Notes: generated by a model from the letters alone, not told the origin. A stretch of DNA of 64,000 bases from Aerosticca soli (GCF_003967035.1 NZ_AP018560.1:2713501-2777500); one strand, 5' to 3'. Shown: positions 18,722-27,780, numbered from the stretch's first letter. Numbers and translations are program-made.

Positions 18722-19939
18722 GTGGCGCAGTTCCGCTATCGCGCCGTCAGCGCCGCCGGCGAGCTGCTCGCCGGATCGATGGAAGCGGCCAGCGTCGAGG
18801 ACGTGGTCGCGCGCCTGCAGGACCAGGGCCACACGCCGCTGGAAGCGCGTCCCGCCGCAGTCGGCGACGATGGCGCGGGGCTGGCCGCGCTGTTCCGGCG
18901 CGGACCCTTCAGTGGCGACCAGCTCGCCCAGTTCACCCATCAGCTGGCGACCCTGCTCGGCGCCGGCCAGCCGCTGGATCGCGCGCTCGGCGTGCTGCTC
19001 GAACTGCCCGAGGGCGAACGCGCGAAGCAGCTCGTCGAGCGCGTGCGCGAACGCGTGCGCGGCGGCGCGCCGCTGTCGCAGGCGCTGGAGGAGGAGCACG
19101 GCGTGTTCCCGCGCCTGTACGTCGCGCTGGTGCGCGCGGGCGAGAGCGGCGGCGCGCTGGAAGACACCCTGCGCCGCCTGGCCGACTACCTCGAGCGCGC
19201 GCAGCAGCTCAAGGGCAGCATCGTCAACGCGCTGATCTACCCGGCCTTCCTGCTCGTCGGCGTGCTCGGCTCGCTGGTGCTGCTGCTGGCCTACGTGGTG
19301 CCGCAGTTCGTGCCGATCTTCGAGGACATGCAGGTGCCGATCCCGCTGATCACGCAGGCCGTGCTCGCGCTCGGCAACGTGCTCAAGACATGGGGCTGGC
19401 TGCTGGCGATCCTCGCCATCGCCGGTGCGTTGCTGTGGCGCGCGCGACTGCGCGACCCGGCCGCGCGGCTGGCCTGGCACGCGAAGCTGCTGAGCCGGCG
19501 CGGCATCGGTCCGCTGCTGCTCAAGATCGAGACCGCGCGCATCGCGCGCACGCTGGGCACGCTGCTCGTCAACGGCGTGCCGCTGCTTTCCGCGCTCGCC
19601 ATCGCGCGTCAGGTCACCGCCAACCGCGCGCTGGAAGCGGCGCTCATGCAGGCCGCCGAAGCGGTCAAGGGCGGCGCCGGGCTGGGCCTGGCGCTCGCGC
19701 AGTCGCAGCGCTTCCCGCGGCTCGCGCTGCAGATGGTGCAGGTCGGCGAGGAAGCCGGCCAGCTCGACACGATGCTGCTCAAGGTCGCCGACACCTTCGA
19801 GCTGGAGAGCCGGCGCGCGATCGATCGCCTGCTCGCCGCGCTGGTGCCCGCGCTCACCATCGCGATGACCGTGCTGGTGGCGATCATCATGGCGGCGATC
19901 CTGCTGCCGCTGCTCAGCCTCACCAGCAACATCCAGTAA
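18722..19939 (+). CDS. gspF: Type II secretion inner-membrane platform protein GspF
   Basis: The 405-residue inner-membrane protein forms the T2SS assembly platform around which GspE works. The N-terminus MAQFRYRAVSAAGELLAGSM, two repeated T2SSF domains (about residues 65-190 and 270-395) and three membrane helices (around NALIYPAFLLVGVLGSLVLL, WGWLLAILAIAGALLW and TVLVAIIMAAILLPLLSL) match the family. The start is GTG 18722, one base after the gspE stop, so the two are translationally coupled. Confidence 0.95.
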   Translation: MAQFRYRAVSAAGELLAGSMEAASVEDVVARLQDQGHTPLEARPAAVGDDGAGLAALFRRGPFSGDQLAQFTHQLATLLGAGQPLDRALGVLLELPEGERAKQLVERVRERVRGGAPLSQALEEEHGVFPRLYVALVRAGESGGALEDTLRRLADYLERAQQLKGSIVNALIYPAFLLVGVLGSLVLLLAYVVPQFVPIFEDMQVPIPLITQAVLALGNVLKTWGWLLAILAIAGALLWRARLRDPAARLAWHAKLLSRRGIGPLLLKIETARIARTLGTLLVNGVPLLSALAIARQVTANRALEAALMQAAEAVKGGAGLGLALAQSQRFPRLALQMVQVGEEAGQLDTMLLKVADTFELESRRAIDRLLAALVPALTIAMTVLVAIIMAAILLPLLSLTSNIQ

Positions 19940-19979
19940 TCGGCGCGCAACGTTTCGGTTCAACATGACGAGGTCCAGC

Positions 19980-20405
19980 ATGCAGCACGAACACATTCGT
20001 TCCACCGGCCGCGCCGGCGGCTTCACCCTGCTCGAGATGCTCGCGGTGATCGTGCTGATCGGCATCATCGGCGCGGTGGTGGTGACCCAGGTCGGCAAGA
20101 ACGTGGACAAGGGCAAGTACGGCGCCGGCAAGGCGCAGCTCACCACGCTGGCGCAGAAAATCGAGAACTACGCGCTCGACAACGGCGCGCCACCGGCGCA
20201 GCTCGGCGACCTCGTCACCAAGCCGGCCAACGCGGGCAACTGGCAGGGTCCGTATGCCAAGCCGTCCGACCTCAAGGACCCGTGGGGCCACGACTTCGGC
20301 TACAAGGCGCCGGGCGAGCATGGCAGCTTCGATCTCGTCTTCTACGGCCAGGACGGCAAGCCCGGCGGCGAGGGCTACGACGCGGACGTCGGCAACTGGC
20401 AGTAA
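19980..20405 (+). CDS. gspG: Major pseudopilin GspG
   Basis: This is the major subunit of the T2SS pseudopilus. I start at ATG 19980 because GAGG (19970-19973) lies 6 bases upstream; ATG 19965 is an alternative. The leader of 14 residues ends in GG before FTLLEMLAVIVLIGIIGAVV, the type IV prepilin cleavage/methylation site with Glu at +5. The C-terminal pseudopilin fold is seen in DPWGHDFGYKAPGEHG and the acidic calcium-site region near the end. The length of 141 residues is normal. The prepilin peptidase gene (gspO/pilD) is not in this window. Confidence 0.95.
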   Translation: MQHEHIRSTGRAGGFTLLEMLAVIVLIGIIGAVVVTQVGKNVDKGKYGAGKAQLTTLAQKIENYALDNGAPPAQLGDLVTKPANAGNWQGPYAKPSDLKDPWGHDFGYKAPGEHGSFDLVFYGQDGKPGGEGYDADVGNWQ

Positions 20406-20421
20406 GGCGCGACGGATCCTG

Positions 20422-20934
20422 ATGACCGCGACATCGATCGTCGTCTTCGATGCAGCAAGCCGGCAACCGCCCGCCGGCGCGACTCGCCGCGCGCGGGGCT
20501 TCACGCTGCTGGAAATGCTCGCCGTGATCGCGCTGATCGGCATCGCCGCCGTAGCGGTGTCGGTGTCGGTGACCCAGGGTCTGGCCGGCGCGCGCGTACG
20601 CGCGGCCAGCGGCGAGCTGGCCGCCGCCTTGCGTGCCACCCGTGCGCAGGCGATCGTGCAAGGTCGCGCGCAGGGCTTCGAGCTGGACGTGCGCGACGCC
20701 AGCTACCGCGGCGCCGACGGCCGCATCGTGGCTCTGCCGGCCGGCATGCGGGTGTCGATCACCAGCGCGCGCGAGGACCAGCCCGACGCGCACACCGGCC
20801 GCATCCGCTTCTTTCCCGATGGCAGCTCCACCGGCGGCCACATCGTCCTCGCGCACGGGGCACGGCGCTGGCGCATCGACGTGGCATGGCTCACCGGCGC
20901 GGTCGGCGTCGGTGACGACGCGGTCGTGCGATGA
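20422..20934 (+). CDS. gspH: Minor pseudopilin GspH
   Basis: The 170-residue minor pseudopilin has a 26-residue leader ending in RARG before FTLLEMLAVIALIGIAAVAV, giving a prepilin cleavage site with Glu at +5. A GspH-like globular domain follows (LRATRAQAIVQGRAQGFELDV and IRFFPDGSSTGG). The ATG at 20422 follows gspG by 16 bases; the ribosome site GGATC is weak. Its stop overlaps the gspI start as ATGA. The likely role is a component of the pseudopilus tip or shaft. Confidence 0.9.
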   Translation: MTATSIVVFDAASRQPPAGATRRARGFTLLEMLAVIALIGIAAVAVSVSVTQGLAGARVRAASGELAAALRATRAQAIVQGRAQGFELDVRDASYRGADGRIVALPAGMRVSITSAREDQPDAHTGRIRFFPDGSSTGGHIVLAHGARRWRIDVAWLTGAVGVGDDAVVR

Positions 20935-21341
20935 GGCGCGCGCGCGGCTTCAGCCTGCTGGAAATGGTGGCGGCGATGCTGCTGCTCGCGCTGGCCTTCA
21001 CCGCGCTGATGCAGGTCGCCGGCGGCGCGCTGCGTCTGGCCGGCAACGCCGGCGACCACAGCCGCGCCGCATTGTGCGCACGCAGCGTGCTCGATGGCGC
21101 CTTCGTGCTGGAGCCGCTCAGAACCGGCAGCTTCGGCGGCCGCCTGGGCGATGACTGTCGCTGGCAGCTCGACGTGCGGCCGTGGCGGCCGGCGGCGGCA
21201 GCGCAGGAACCGGCGGCACCGGACACGCCGCTGGGCCTCTACCACCTGGAGCTACGCGTGCGCTGGGGCGCGCAGGGGCACGAGCGCACGGCGCGCTTCA
21301 GCACCCTGCGCGTGGCCTCCACGACCGGGGAGATGCCGTGA
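20931..21341 (+). CDS. gspI: Minor pseudopilin GspI
   Basis: The 136-residue protein has a very short leader, MRRARG, then FSLLEMVAAMLLLALAFTAL, with the prepilin site and Glu at +5. The body contains RWQLDVRPW and LYHLELRVRWG, consistent with the GspI fold, which nucleates the pseudopilus tip with J and K. It overlaps gspH by 4 bases (ATGA) and its TGA stop shares its final A with the proposed gspJ ATG. Confidence 0.92.
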   Translation: MRRARGFSLLEMVAAMLLLALAFTALMQVAGGALRLAGNAGDHSRAALCARSVLDGAFVLEPLRTGSFGGRLGDDCRWQLDVRPWRPAAAAQEPAAPDTPLGLYHLELRVRWGAQGHERTARFSTLRVASTTGEMP

Positions 21342-22132
21342 TGGCGGCGGCCGAACCGGCAAGGCCGACGGCCTGCACCGCCCCGCCTGCAATGGCCTGC
21401 GCGAGGGCGGCCACCGGTCGCGGCAGCCTTGGCCGGGCCACGGTCCGGCACGACCGCGCTGGTCCTGGACTGCCGCGCGGCTTCAGCCTGCTCGAGGTGC
21501 TCGGCGCGCTGGCGCTGCTCGCACTGCTGCTGCTCGGCGTGTACGCCGGCATCCGCACCGCGACACAGAGCGTGCGCGCCGGCACCGCGGCGATCGACCG
21601 GCTCGACCGCATCCGCGCGGCGCAGGCCTTCCTGCGTCGCGAACTGGCCCAGGCGATGGCGCAGCCGATCGGACGCGACGAACGCGGCGATGCGCTGTAC
21701 TTCTCCGGAAACGCGCACGAACTGCGTTTCGTCGCGCCGCTGCCGGGCTATCTGGGCAAGCGCGGACCGCAATTGCAGACGCTGACCCTGGTCGACGACG
21801 GCCATGGCGGGCAGCGACTGGAAATCCGCTTCGCCGCCCTGGCCACCGGCGGCGAAGCCGCCCCCGCGCAGGGCCGCACGGAAGTGCTGCTGGAAGGCGT
21901 GCACGAGGGCGCGTTCGCCTATCGCGGCGTCGATGCCCGCGGGCAGCCGGGTGACTGGCAGTCCGACTGGCCCGACGGCCGCCTGCTGCCCGCGCTGGTG
22001 CGCATCGAACTCAAGGCGCCCGCCCCCGAACACTGGCCGCCGCTGGTGGCGCCGCTGCGGGTGGATGCGGGCGCGAGCCTGGGCCGTCCCGGGCTGCTGC
22101 AGCGTCTGCGTCCGCTGGGCGGTGCGCGATGA
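21341..22132 (+). CDS. gspJ: Minor pseudopilin GspJ (unusually long leader)
   Basis: The predicted 263-residue protein contains a prepilin site GFSLLEVLGALALLALLLLG with Glu at +5 and GspJ-like regions (RAAQAFLRRELAQAMAQPIG, LRFVAPLPGYLG and LLPALVRIEL). From ATG 21341 (or GTG 21338) the leader before the cleavage glycine is 47 residues, far longer than its siblings; an internal ATG at residue 18 would still leave 30. Either the true leader is long or the annotated start is too early. It overlaps gspK by 4 bases. Partner of GspI and GspK at the pseudopilus tip. Confidence 0.88.
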   Translation: MAAAEPARPTACTAPPAMACARAATGRGSLGRATVRHDRAGPGLPRGFSLLEVLGALALLALLLLGVYAGIRTATQSVRAGTAAIDRLDRIRAAQAFLRRELAQAMAQPIGRDERGDALYFSGNAHELRFVAPLPGYLGKRGPQLQTLTLVDDGHGGQRLEIRFAALATGGEAAPAQGRTEVLLEGVHEGAFAYRGVDARGQPGDWQSDWPDGRLLPALVRIELKAPAPEHWPPLVAPLRVDAGASLGRPGLLQRLRPLGGAR

Positions 22133-22965
22133 GGGCCATCGCCACCCGCCCGCGCAGTCAACGCGGCATCGCCCTGCTGGTGGTGCTGTGGGCATGCACG
22201 CTGCTGGCCATCCTGCTCGGCGGCTATGCGGTGCTCGCACGCACCGAAGGCCTGCAGGCGCGCTACCAGTTCGCGCAGACGCAGGCCCACTATGCGGCCG
22301 AGGCGGGACTGGCGCGGGCGATCTACGCCTTGACCGACCCGGAGCCGCGCCGGCGCTGGATCGCCGACGGACGGCCCTATGAAGTCGCCTTCGACGGCGC
22401 GCGCGTGCGGGTCGGCGTGGTCGACGAGAGCGGCAAGGTCGATCTCAATGCCGCCCAGCCGGAAGTGCTGGCGGCCCTGTTCCAGGCCGCCGGCGCGACC
22501 GCCGCGCAGGCCGGGCCGCTGGCCGCCGCGGTGGTCGCCTGGCGCTCGCCGCCCACGGCCGGCGGTGAACCGGCCGGTGCGACCGCGCGTCATGCGCCGT
22601 TTGCGAGCCTGGAGGAGTTGCAGCAGGTGCCGGGCATGACCGCCGGGCTGTATGCCCGCCTCGCCGACGACATCACGATCTGGTCCGGCCGCGCCGCGCC
22701 GGAACCGGCGAGCGCCTCGCCGCTCGCGCTGGCCGCGATTCCGGGCATGACCGCCGCGCAGATCGCGCAGCTGACGTCGCAGCGGCAGCAAGCGGCGACC
22801 GCCCCGCTGGCCGCGATGTCCGGCGTCACGCATAGTATCCGTGCCGAAGCCACGCTGGCCGACGGCACGCGCGCGGTCCTGCGCGCCACGGTACGCCTGC
22901 AGGGGGGCAGGTCCGGGGCGCAGCCGTACGCGATCTTGCATTGGCGGGAGGACGACGGGGAATGA
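22129..22965 (+). CDS. gspK: Minor pseudopilin GspK
   Basis: The 278-residue protein is the largest pseudopilin and caps the pseudopilus. The leader MRAIATRPRSQRG precedes IALLVVLWACTLLAILLGGY; like other GspK proteins it lacks Glu at +5. Typical blocks are HYAAEAGLARAIYAL, VGVVDESGKVDLN and two helix-hairpin-like LEELQQVPGM / LAAIPGMTAAQIAQL regions. ATG 22129 overlaps the gspJ stop and its own stop overlaps the gspL start. Confidence 0.93.
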   Translation: MRAIATRPRSQRGIALLVVLWACTLLAILLGGYAVLARTEGLQARYQFAQTQAHYAAEAGLARAIYALTDPEPRRRWIADGRPYEVAFDGARVRVGVVDESGKVDLNAAQPEVLAALFQAAGATAAQAGPLAAAVVAWRSPPTAGGEPAGATARHAPFASLEELQQVPGMTAGLYARLADDITIWSGRAAPEPASASPLALAAIPGMTAAQIAQLTSQRQQAATAPLAAMSGVTHSIRAEATLADGTRAVLRATVRLQGGRSGAQPYAILHWREDDGE

Positions 22966-24104
22966 ACACGGTCATGCGCTCGCTGCAGCCGCCGCTGGCA
23001 CGCGCGCGGCGGCTCTGGCGTGCCTCGCCGGTGCCGGCCTTCCTGCGCTGGTGGGGCGGCGAGCTGCGGCAGCTGCTGCCGGCGCCGATCCGCCGCGCGC
23101 TGACCGACGGCGCGGTGTGGTTCCTGCTGGAGCAGGCAGCGGACGACTGGCGGCTGCGCCGCGACGGTGCGGCGACGCCGCTCGCGCGCTGGCCGGCCGA
23201 GGCCCCCAGCGCCGACGTGCAGGCGCGGCTGGCCGGAGCCATGGCCGACGTGGAGGCCGGCGACCGGCGCCTGGCGCTGCTGTTGCCGCCCGCGCGCGTG
23301 CTGCGCCGCGTGCTGTCGCTGCCCCGCGCCGCGGCGGCGGATCTGCACCAGGTCGGCGCCTTCGAGATGGACCGGCAGACACCGTTCCGTGTCGAGCAGG
23401 TGTATTACACGCTGCGCGTCCTGCCGGCCGCCGCACCGCCCGGACGGCTGGCCGTCGAGCTGGTGGCGGTGCCGCGTGGCATCCTCGACGCCCAGCTGGC
23501 GGCGCTGCGCACGGCCGGTATCGCCGTCGATGCGGTGGACGTCGCCAGCGGCGACGGTCGGCTGGGCGTGGATCTGCTGCCGGCCGGTCAGGCACCTCGC
23601 CATCCGCGGCCGCGGTTGCGGCTCAACCTGGGGCTGGCGGCGCTGTGCGCGGTCCTGCTGGTGCTCGGCCTCGGCCAGTGGCGCCACAACCGCGAGGCCG
23701 CGCTGGCGCAGATGCGCGAGGAGGTGGCCGCGCTGCGCGCCCAGGCCCAGACCGTGGCGGCACTGCGCCAGCAGTGGCAGGACGAGGTCGGCGCCGCCGG
23801 TTTCCTGCTCGAACGCAAGCGGCAGGCCACCAGCCGGCTCGCCCTGCTCGACGAGCTCACCCAGCGCCTGCCGCCCAACGCCTGGCTGGAACGGCTGAGC
23901 CTCGATGCAGGCGGCCAGCTGGCCTTGCAGGGCCAGGCGCAGCAGGCCATGCGCCTGATCGACGCGCTGAAGGATTCCCCGCTGATCGCCGACCCTAACT
24001 TCCAGGGCAGCATCCAGCCCGATCCGACGACCGGCAGGGACCGTTTCTACCTGCTCGCGCACCTGCGCCAGCCGGCGCAAGGTTCCCCGGGAGCCACGCC
24101 GTGA
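22962..24104 (+). CDS. gspL: Type II secretion protein GspL (XpsL-like)
   Basis: This 380-residue inner-membrane protein links the cytoplasmic ATPase GspE to GspM. An actin-like cytoplasmic domain (about 1-210, with LLLPPARVLRRVLSLP and FEMDRQTPFRVEQVYY) is followed by one membrane helix (LGLAALCAVLLVLGLGQW) and a PilN-like periplasmic part with coiled-coil character (REEVAALRAQAQ) and LPPNAWLERLSL. ATG 22962 overlaps the gspK stop; the stop overlaps the gspM GTG. Confidence 0.88.
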   Translation: MNTVMRSLQPPLARARRLWRASPVPAFLRWWGGELRQLLPAPIRRALTDGAVWFLLEQAADDWRLRRDGAATPLARWPAEAPSADVQARLAGAMADVEAGDRRLALLLPPARVLRRVLSLPRAAAADLHQVGAFEMDRQTPFRVEQVYYTLRVLPAAAPPGRLAVELVAVPRGILDAQLAALRTAGIAVDAVDVASGDGRLGVDLLPAGQAPRHPRPRLRLNLGLAALCAVLLVLGLGQWRHNREAALAQMREEVAALRAQAQTVAALRQQWQDEVGAAGFLLERKRQATSRLALLDELTQRLPPNAWLERLSLDAGGQLALQGQAQQAMRLIDALKDSPLIADPNFQGSIQPDPTTGRDRFYLLAHLRQPAQGSPGATP

Positions 24105-24724
24105 AGACTCCTGGTCCGCGCGAACGACGCATCGCCGCCGTATTCTTGCTGCTGCTCGCGCTGGCGCTCGGCTACCTGCTGACGCTGCACGGCTGGCTGG
24201 TGGCGCCGCTGCGTGCGATCGACGCCGAGATGGACGCGCTGCGCGACGCCCACGGCCGCTATCTGGCCGCCATCGCCGAGAAGCCGCTGCTGCAAAAACG
24301 CCTTGCCGCGCTCGGCGCCGGGCAGGCCGCGAGCGCGGCCTTCCTGCCCGAGGAGGACGGCGCCGCCGCCAACGCTGGCCTGATGCAGCGCGTGCTGGAC
24401 GTCACCGCCGCGCAGGCGCGCCAGGGCGGCTGCGAGGTCACCCAGAAAATGCCGCTGCCGACCCTCCCGGCGGGCGCGGGCGAGCCTTACCGCAAGGCCG
24501 TGGTCACCATCGGCCTGCGCTGCGACATCGAACCGCTGGCCGCGGTGCTGTACGAACTCGAGCACGGCACGCCGTACCTGTTCGTCGACGAGCTCAGCAT
24601 CTACCGCAATCCGGTGGCGGCGCAGGAACGGGCCGGCGCGCCGCTGGAGGTGCAGTTCGCGCTTTCCGGCTACCTGCGCCCGGCGCGCCCTGCGGCCGCA
24701 GCCGCGCCCGGTGCCGCGCCATGA
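24101..24724 (+). CDS. gspM: Type II secretion protein GspM (XpsM-like)
   Basis: The 207-residue bitopic inner-membrane protein has a short cytoplasmic tail, one helix (IAAVFLLLLALALGYLLTL) and a periplasmic ferredoxin-like domain with EHGTPYLFVDELSIYRN, a typical T2SM/PilO-like block. It stabilises GspL and the platform. The start is GTG 24101, overlapping the gspL stop (GTGA); the stop overlaps the gspN ATG. Confidence 0.87.
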   Translation: MKTPGPRERRIAAVFLLLLALALGYLLTLHGWLVAPLRAIDAEMDALRDAHGRYLAAIAEKPLLQKRLAALGAGQAASAAFLPEEDGAAANAGLMQRVLDVTAAQARQGGCEVTQKMPLPTLPAGAGEPYRKAVVTIGLRCDIEPLAAVLYELEHGTPYLFVDELSIYRNPVAAQERAGAPLEVQFALSGYLRPARPAAAAAPGAAP

Positions 24725-25431
24725 ACGCAGCCACGCAAAGACGGCTGAGCCTGCCGCTGGCGATCCTCGCCGTCGCGCTCGGCGGCTTCTGGCTCGCCGG
24801 CCTTGCCGGCCTCGGCCGCAGCGTGCACTGGGACCCGCCGCGCACCACGGTGGCGCCGCAGGCCGCACCGGGGCGCACCGCCACGCTGCCGCGCCCGCCG
24901 CCGCTCGAGCGCTATGCCGCCGTGTGGACGCACCCGCTGTTCGACCCGCAGCGCCGTCCGCAACTGCGCGGTACCGAGGCGCAGAGCCTCGGCGAGCTCG
25001 CGCTCACCGGCATCATCCTCACCCCCGGCCTGCACATGGCGCTGCTGCGCGGCCGCGACGACGTCCAGGTGCGCGTGCGCGAGGGCGAGGCCCTGCCCGA
25101 CGGCAGCGCCACCCTGGTCGCACTCGAACCGCGGGCGGCGATCTTCGAGGGGCCCGGTGGCCGGTTGGCGCTCACCCTGCCGGCCGGGGCGCCGATCGAT
25201 CCGCCCTCACGCACGCCGCCGCCGAGCGCCGCCGTGTCGCCGCCCCCGTCGGCGGCACCGGGCACGACCTCGATGGTGGTGGCCGGCGGCGACAGCCCGG
25301 ACCGCCGCGAGGCGCGCCCGCCGCGGGCGGCCGCCGACGATGAGGCTGCGCGCCTGGAGCGGCTCAAGGCCAGCCTGCGCCAACGCCGCGCCCTCCCAGA
25401 CACCCCGCCAGCCCCCGCCGGAGAACGCTGA
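24721..25431 (+). CDS. gspN: Type II secretion protein GspN/XpsN with GspC-like HR domain
   Basis: The 236-residue protein has one N-terminal membrane helix (residues about 10-30) and a periplasmic domain. LGELALTGIILTPGLHMALL followed by VRVREGEALPDGSATLV reads like the homology region of GspC, the protein that connects the inner platform to the secretin. The C-terminal 70 residues are Pro/Ala-rich and probably disordered. No separate gspC is present, and the position between M and D equals xpsN of Xanthomonas, proposed there to stand in for GspC. It overlaps gspM by 4 bases. Confidence 0.85.
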   Translation: MNAATQRRLSLPLAILAVALGGFWLAGLAGLGRSVHWDPPRTTVAPQAAPGRTATLPRPPPLERYAAVWTHPLFDPQRRPQLRGTEAQSLGELALTGIILTPGLHMALLRGRDDVQVRVREGEALPDGSATLVALEPRAAIFEGPGGRLALTLPAGAPIDPPSRTPPPSAAVSPPPSAAPGTTSMVVAGGDSPDRREARPPRAAADDEAARLERLKASLRQRRALPDTPPAPAGER

Positions 25432-25434
25432 TCC

Positions 25435-27780
25435 ATGCCGCCTTTTTTCAAGCCTCTGGCCCGCGCCCTGCCGGTCTTTCTGCTGGTCCTCGCCAGCGGC
25501 TGCGCGAATCTGCCGCAACCGCGCGACGACGGCGCCCTGCAGCGCGAGGCGATGGCCGGCACCGAACTGCCGCCGCCTGCGCCGCTGCCACTCGACCAGC
25601 GCTACGGGCCGAGCGGCGCCGGCAACGCCGCGCCGGAGATCCAGCGCGGTAGCGGGCGCTTCATCCAGCCGGTACCGCTGGCCACGCCGCGCGGCGCGCC
25701 GGGCGGCGCGGGCACGGTCACGCTCAATTTCGAGAACCAGCCGGTGCAGGCGGTGGTGAAGGCCATCCTCGGCGATCTGCTGAAGAAGAACTACACCATC
25801 GTCCCCGGCGTGCAGGGCAACGTCTCCTTCGCCACCGCGCAACCGGTGACGGCCGACCAGGCGCTGCCGATCCTGGAGATGCTGCTGTCCTGGACTGGCA
25901 ACGCGCTGGTCCAGCGCGGCGACGGCTACGTGGTGATGCCGGCCAAGGAGGCGGTGGCCGGCAACCTGGTGCCGGGCCTGGCCGCGCCGCCGCCGGCGGC
26001 AGGCCTGGCCGCGCGGCTGTTCCCGCTGCGCTACATCGGCGCGGCCGAGATGCAGAAGCTGATCAAGCCGTTCGCGCGGCCCGACTCGGTGCTGCTGGTC
26101 GACCCCGCGCGCAATCTGCTGGTGCTCGCCGGCACGCCCGAGGAACTGGACAACTACCAGCGCACCATCCGCACCTTCGACGTCGACTGGCTGCGCGGCA
26201 TGTCGGTGGGCGTGTTCAGCCTGCAGCGCGCCAACGTCACCGACCTGGTGCCCCGGCTCGAGGCCATGTTCGGCAAGAACGGCGACACCCCGCTCGCCGG
26301 CATGCTGCGCTTCCTGCCGATCGAGCGCACCAATGCGCTGGTGGTGATCAGCACGCAGCCGGACTACCTGACCGAGGTCGGCCAGTGGATCGCGCAGATC
26401 GACCGCGGCGGCGGCAACGAGCCGCAGCTGTTCGTCTATGACGTCCGCAACGTCAAGGCCTCCGACCTCGCCCGTTATCTGGCGCAGATCTACGCCAGCG
26501 GGGCCGGCGCGGGCGGCGGCGCCGCGGCGGGCCAGGTCGGCCCCGGACTGAACGCCGCGACCCTCGCCGGCGGCACCGCCATGGGCAGCCTGGCCGGCGG
26601 TTTCGGCAATCCGGGCGGACTCAACGGCAGCGGCGGGATGAATGGCGGCGCCGGCGGCCTGAATGGCGGCTACGGCAACGCCACCGCCGGCGTGCCGGCC
26701 GGCGGCGAGGGTCGCGATACCGGCAGCGGCGGCGGCATGATCACCGCCGGGCTGGCCGGCCAGCCCGCGATGCCGGGACAGACCACCGGCGGCGGCGACC
26801 AGCAGTACAGCTCCAGCGACGGGATGACCCGGATCAGCTCGGTCGATGCCAGCAACCAGCTCCTGGTGCGCACCCGGCCCTCGCAGTGGGACGAGATCGA
26901 GGCGGCGATCAAACGCCTGGACAACGTACCGCTGCAGGTGCAGATCGAAACCCGCATCCTCGAGGTGCGCCTGACCGGCCAGTTCAGCTTCGGCGTGCAG
27001 TGGTACCTGGAAGGGCTGGTCGGCAACACCCAGAGCGTGGACGCCAACGGCAACGTGGTGGTCACGCCGGGCCAGCCGGGCAACCAGCAGCAGTGGGCGC
27101 TGGGCCGCGGCGGCGCCACCTACAACCCGAACGGCGACGGATTCTTCTATTCCTTCATCAACCACGACCTGCAGGTGGCGCTGCACGCCATCGAGGTGAG
27201 CGGCAACACCAAGACGCTGTCGGCGCCCTCGCTGGTGGTGCTCAACAACCAGGTCGCGGCGATCAACGTCGGCGATCAGGTGCCGATCAACCAGACCAGC
27301 GTCTCCACCATCGGCACCAGCAGCACCTTCAACGAGGTGAACTACCTCACCACCGGCGTGCAGCTGGCGGTGCAGCCGCGGGTCAATCCGGGCGGCCTGG
27401 TCTATCTCAACGTGCAGCAGGTGGTGAGCACGCCGGACTATTCGCGCGTCAACAACGGCAACCCGGCGGTGTCGGCCCGCTCGATGAGTACCCAGATCGC
27501 GGTGCAGAGCGGCCAGACCGTGCTGCTCGGCGGCCTGATCCAGCAGAACGAGGGCCAGACCGACACCGGCATCCCCGGCCTCAACCGCCTGCCGGTGGTC
27601 GGCCGGCTGTTCGGCGGCACCGACCGCAACCGCAACCGCACCGAGCTGATCGTGCTGATCACCCCGCGGGTGATCACCAGCAGCGAGGAGGCCCGCCAGG
27701 TGACCGACGAATACCAGCACAAGTTCGAATCGCTGGCGCCGCTGCGCGCCACCGGCGCGCCGGCCGGCGACCGGCGCTGA
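25435..27780 (+). CDS. gspD: Type II secretion secretin GspD (lipoprotein, XpsD-like)
   Basis: This 781-residue outer-membrane secretin forms the exit pore. The N-terminus ends in the lipobox LASGC with Cys23, so the subunit is a lipoprotein, as in Xanthomonas XpsD; no separate pilotin is needed in principle. The N0 domain (VTLNFENQPVQAVVKAIL) starts near residue 97 and is followed by N1-N3 domains (LFPLRYIGAAEMQKLIKPFA). The secretin core (VQIETRILEVRLTGQFSFGV, VGDQVPI and LLGGLIQQNEGQTDTGIPGL) spans about 500-750. A glycine-rich insertion of about 110 residues (about 354-463) interrupts N3. It is the last gene of the operon, only 4 bases from convergent dinG. Confidence 0.95.
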   Translation: MPPFFKPLARALPVFLLVLASGCANLPQPRDDGALQREAMAGTELPPPAPLPLDQRYGPSGAGNAAPEIQRGSGRFIQPVPLATPRGAPGGAGTVTLNFENQPVQAVVKAILGDLLKKNYTIVPGVQGNVSFATAQPVTADQALPILEMLLSWTGNALVQRGDGYVVMPAKEAVAGNLVPGLAAPPPAAGLAARLFPLRYIGAAEMQKLIKPFARPDSVLLVDPARNLLVLAGTPEELDNYQRTIRTFDVDWLRGMSVGVFSLQRANVTDLVPRLEAMFGKNGDTPLAGMLRFLPIERTNALVVISTQPDYLTEVGQWIAQIDRGGGNEPQLFVYDVRNVKASDLARYLAQIYASGAGAGGGAAAGQVGPGLNAATLAGGTAMGSLAGGFGNPGGLNGSGGMNGGAGGLNGGYGNATAGVPAGGEGRDTGSGGGMITAGLAGQPAMPGQTTGGGDQQYSSSDGMTRISSVDASNQLLVRTRPSQWDEIEAAIKRLDNVPLQVQIETRILEVRLTGQFSFGVQWYLEGLVGNTQSVDANGNVVVTPGQPGNQQQWALGRGGATYNPNGDGFFYSFINHDLQVALHAIEVSGNTKTLSAPSLVVLNNQVAAINVGDQVPINQTSVSTIGTSSTFNEVNYLTTGVQLAVQPRVNPGGLVYLNVQQVVSTPDYSRVNNGNPAVSARSMSTQIAVQSGQTVLLGGLIQQNEGQTDTGIPGLNRLPVVGRLFGGTDRNRNRTELIVLITPRVITSSEEARQVTDEYQHKFESLAPLRATGAPAGDRR

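Noticed and set aside
25207-27720. Long minus-strand open frame (about 837 codons) opposite gspN and gspD
   Set aside because: It has a composition typical of antisense frames, no family motif and complete overlap with intact T2SS genes.
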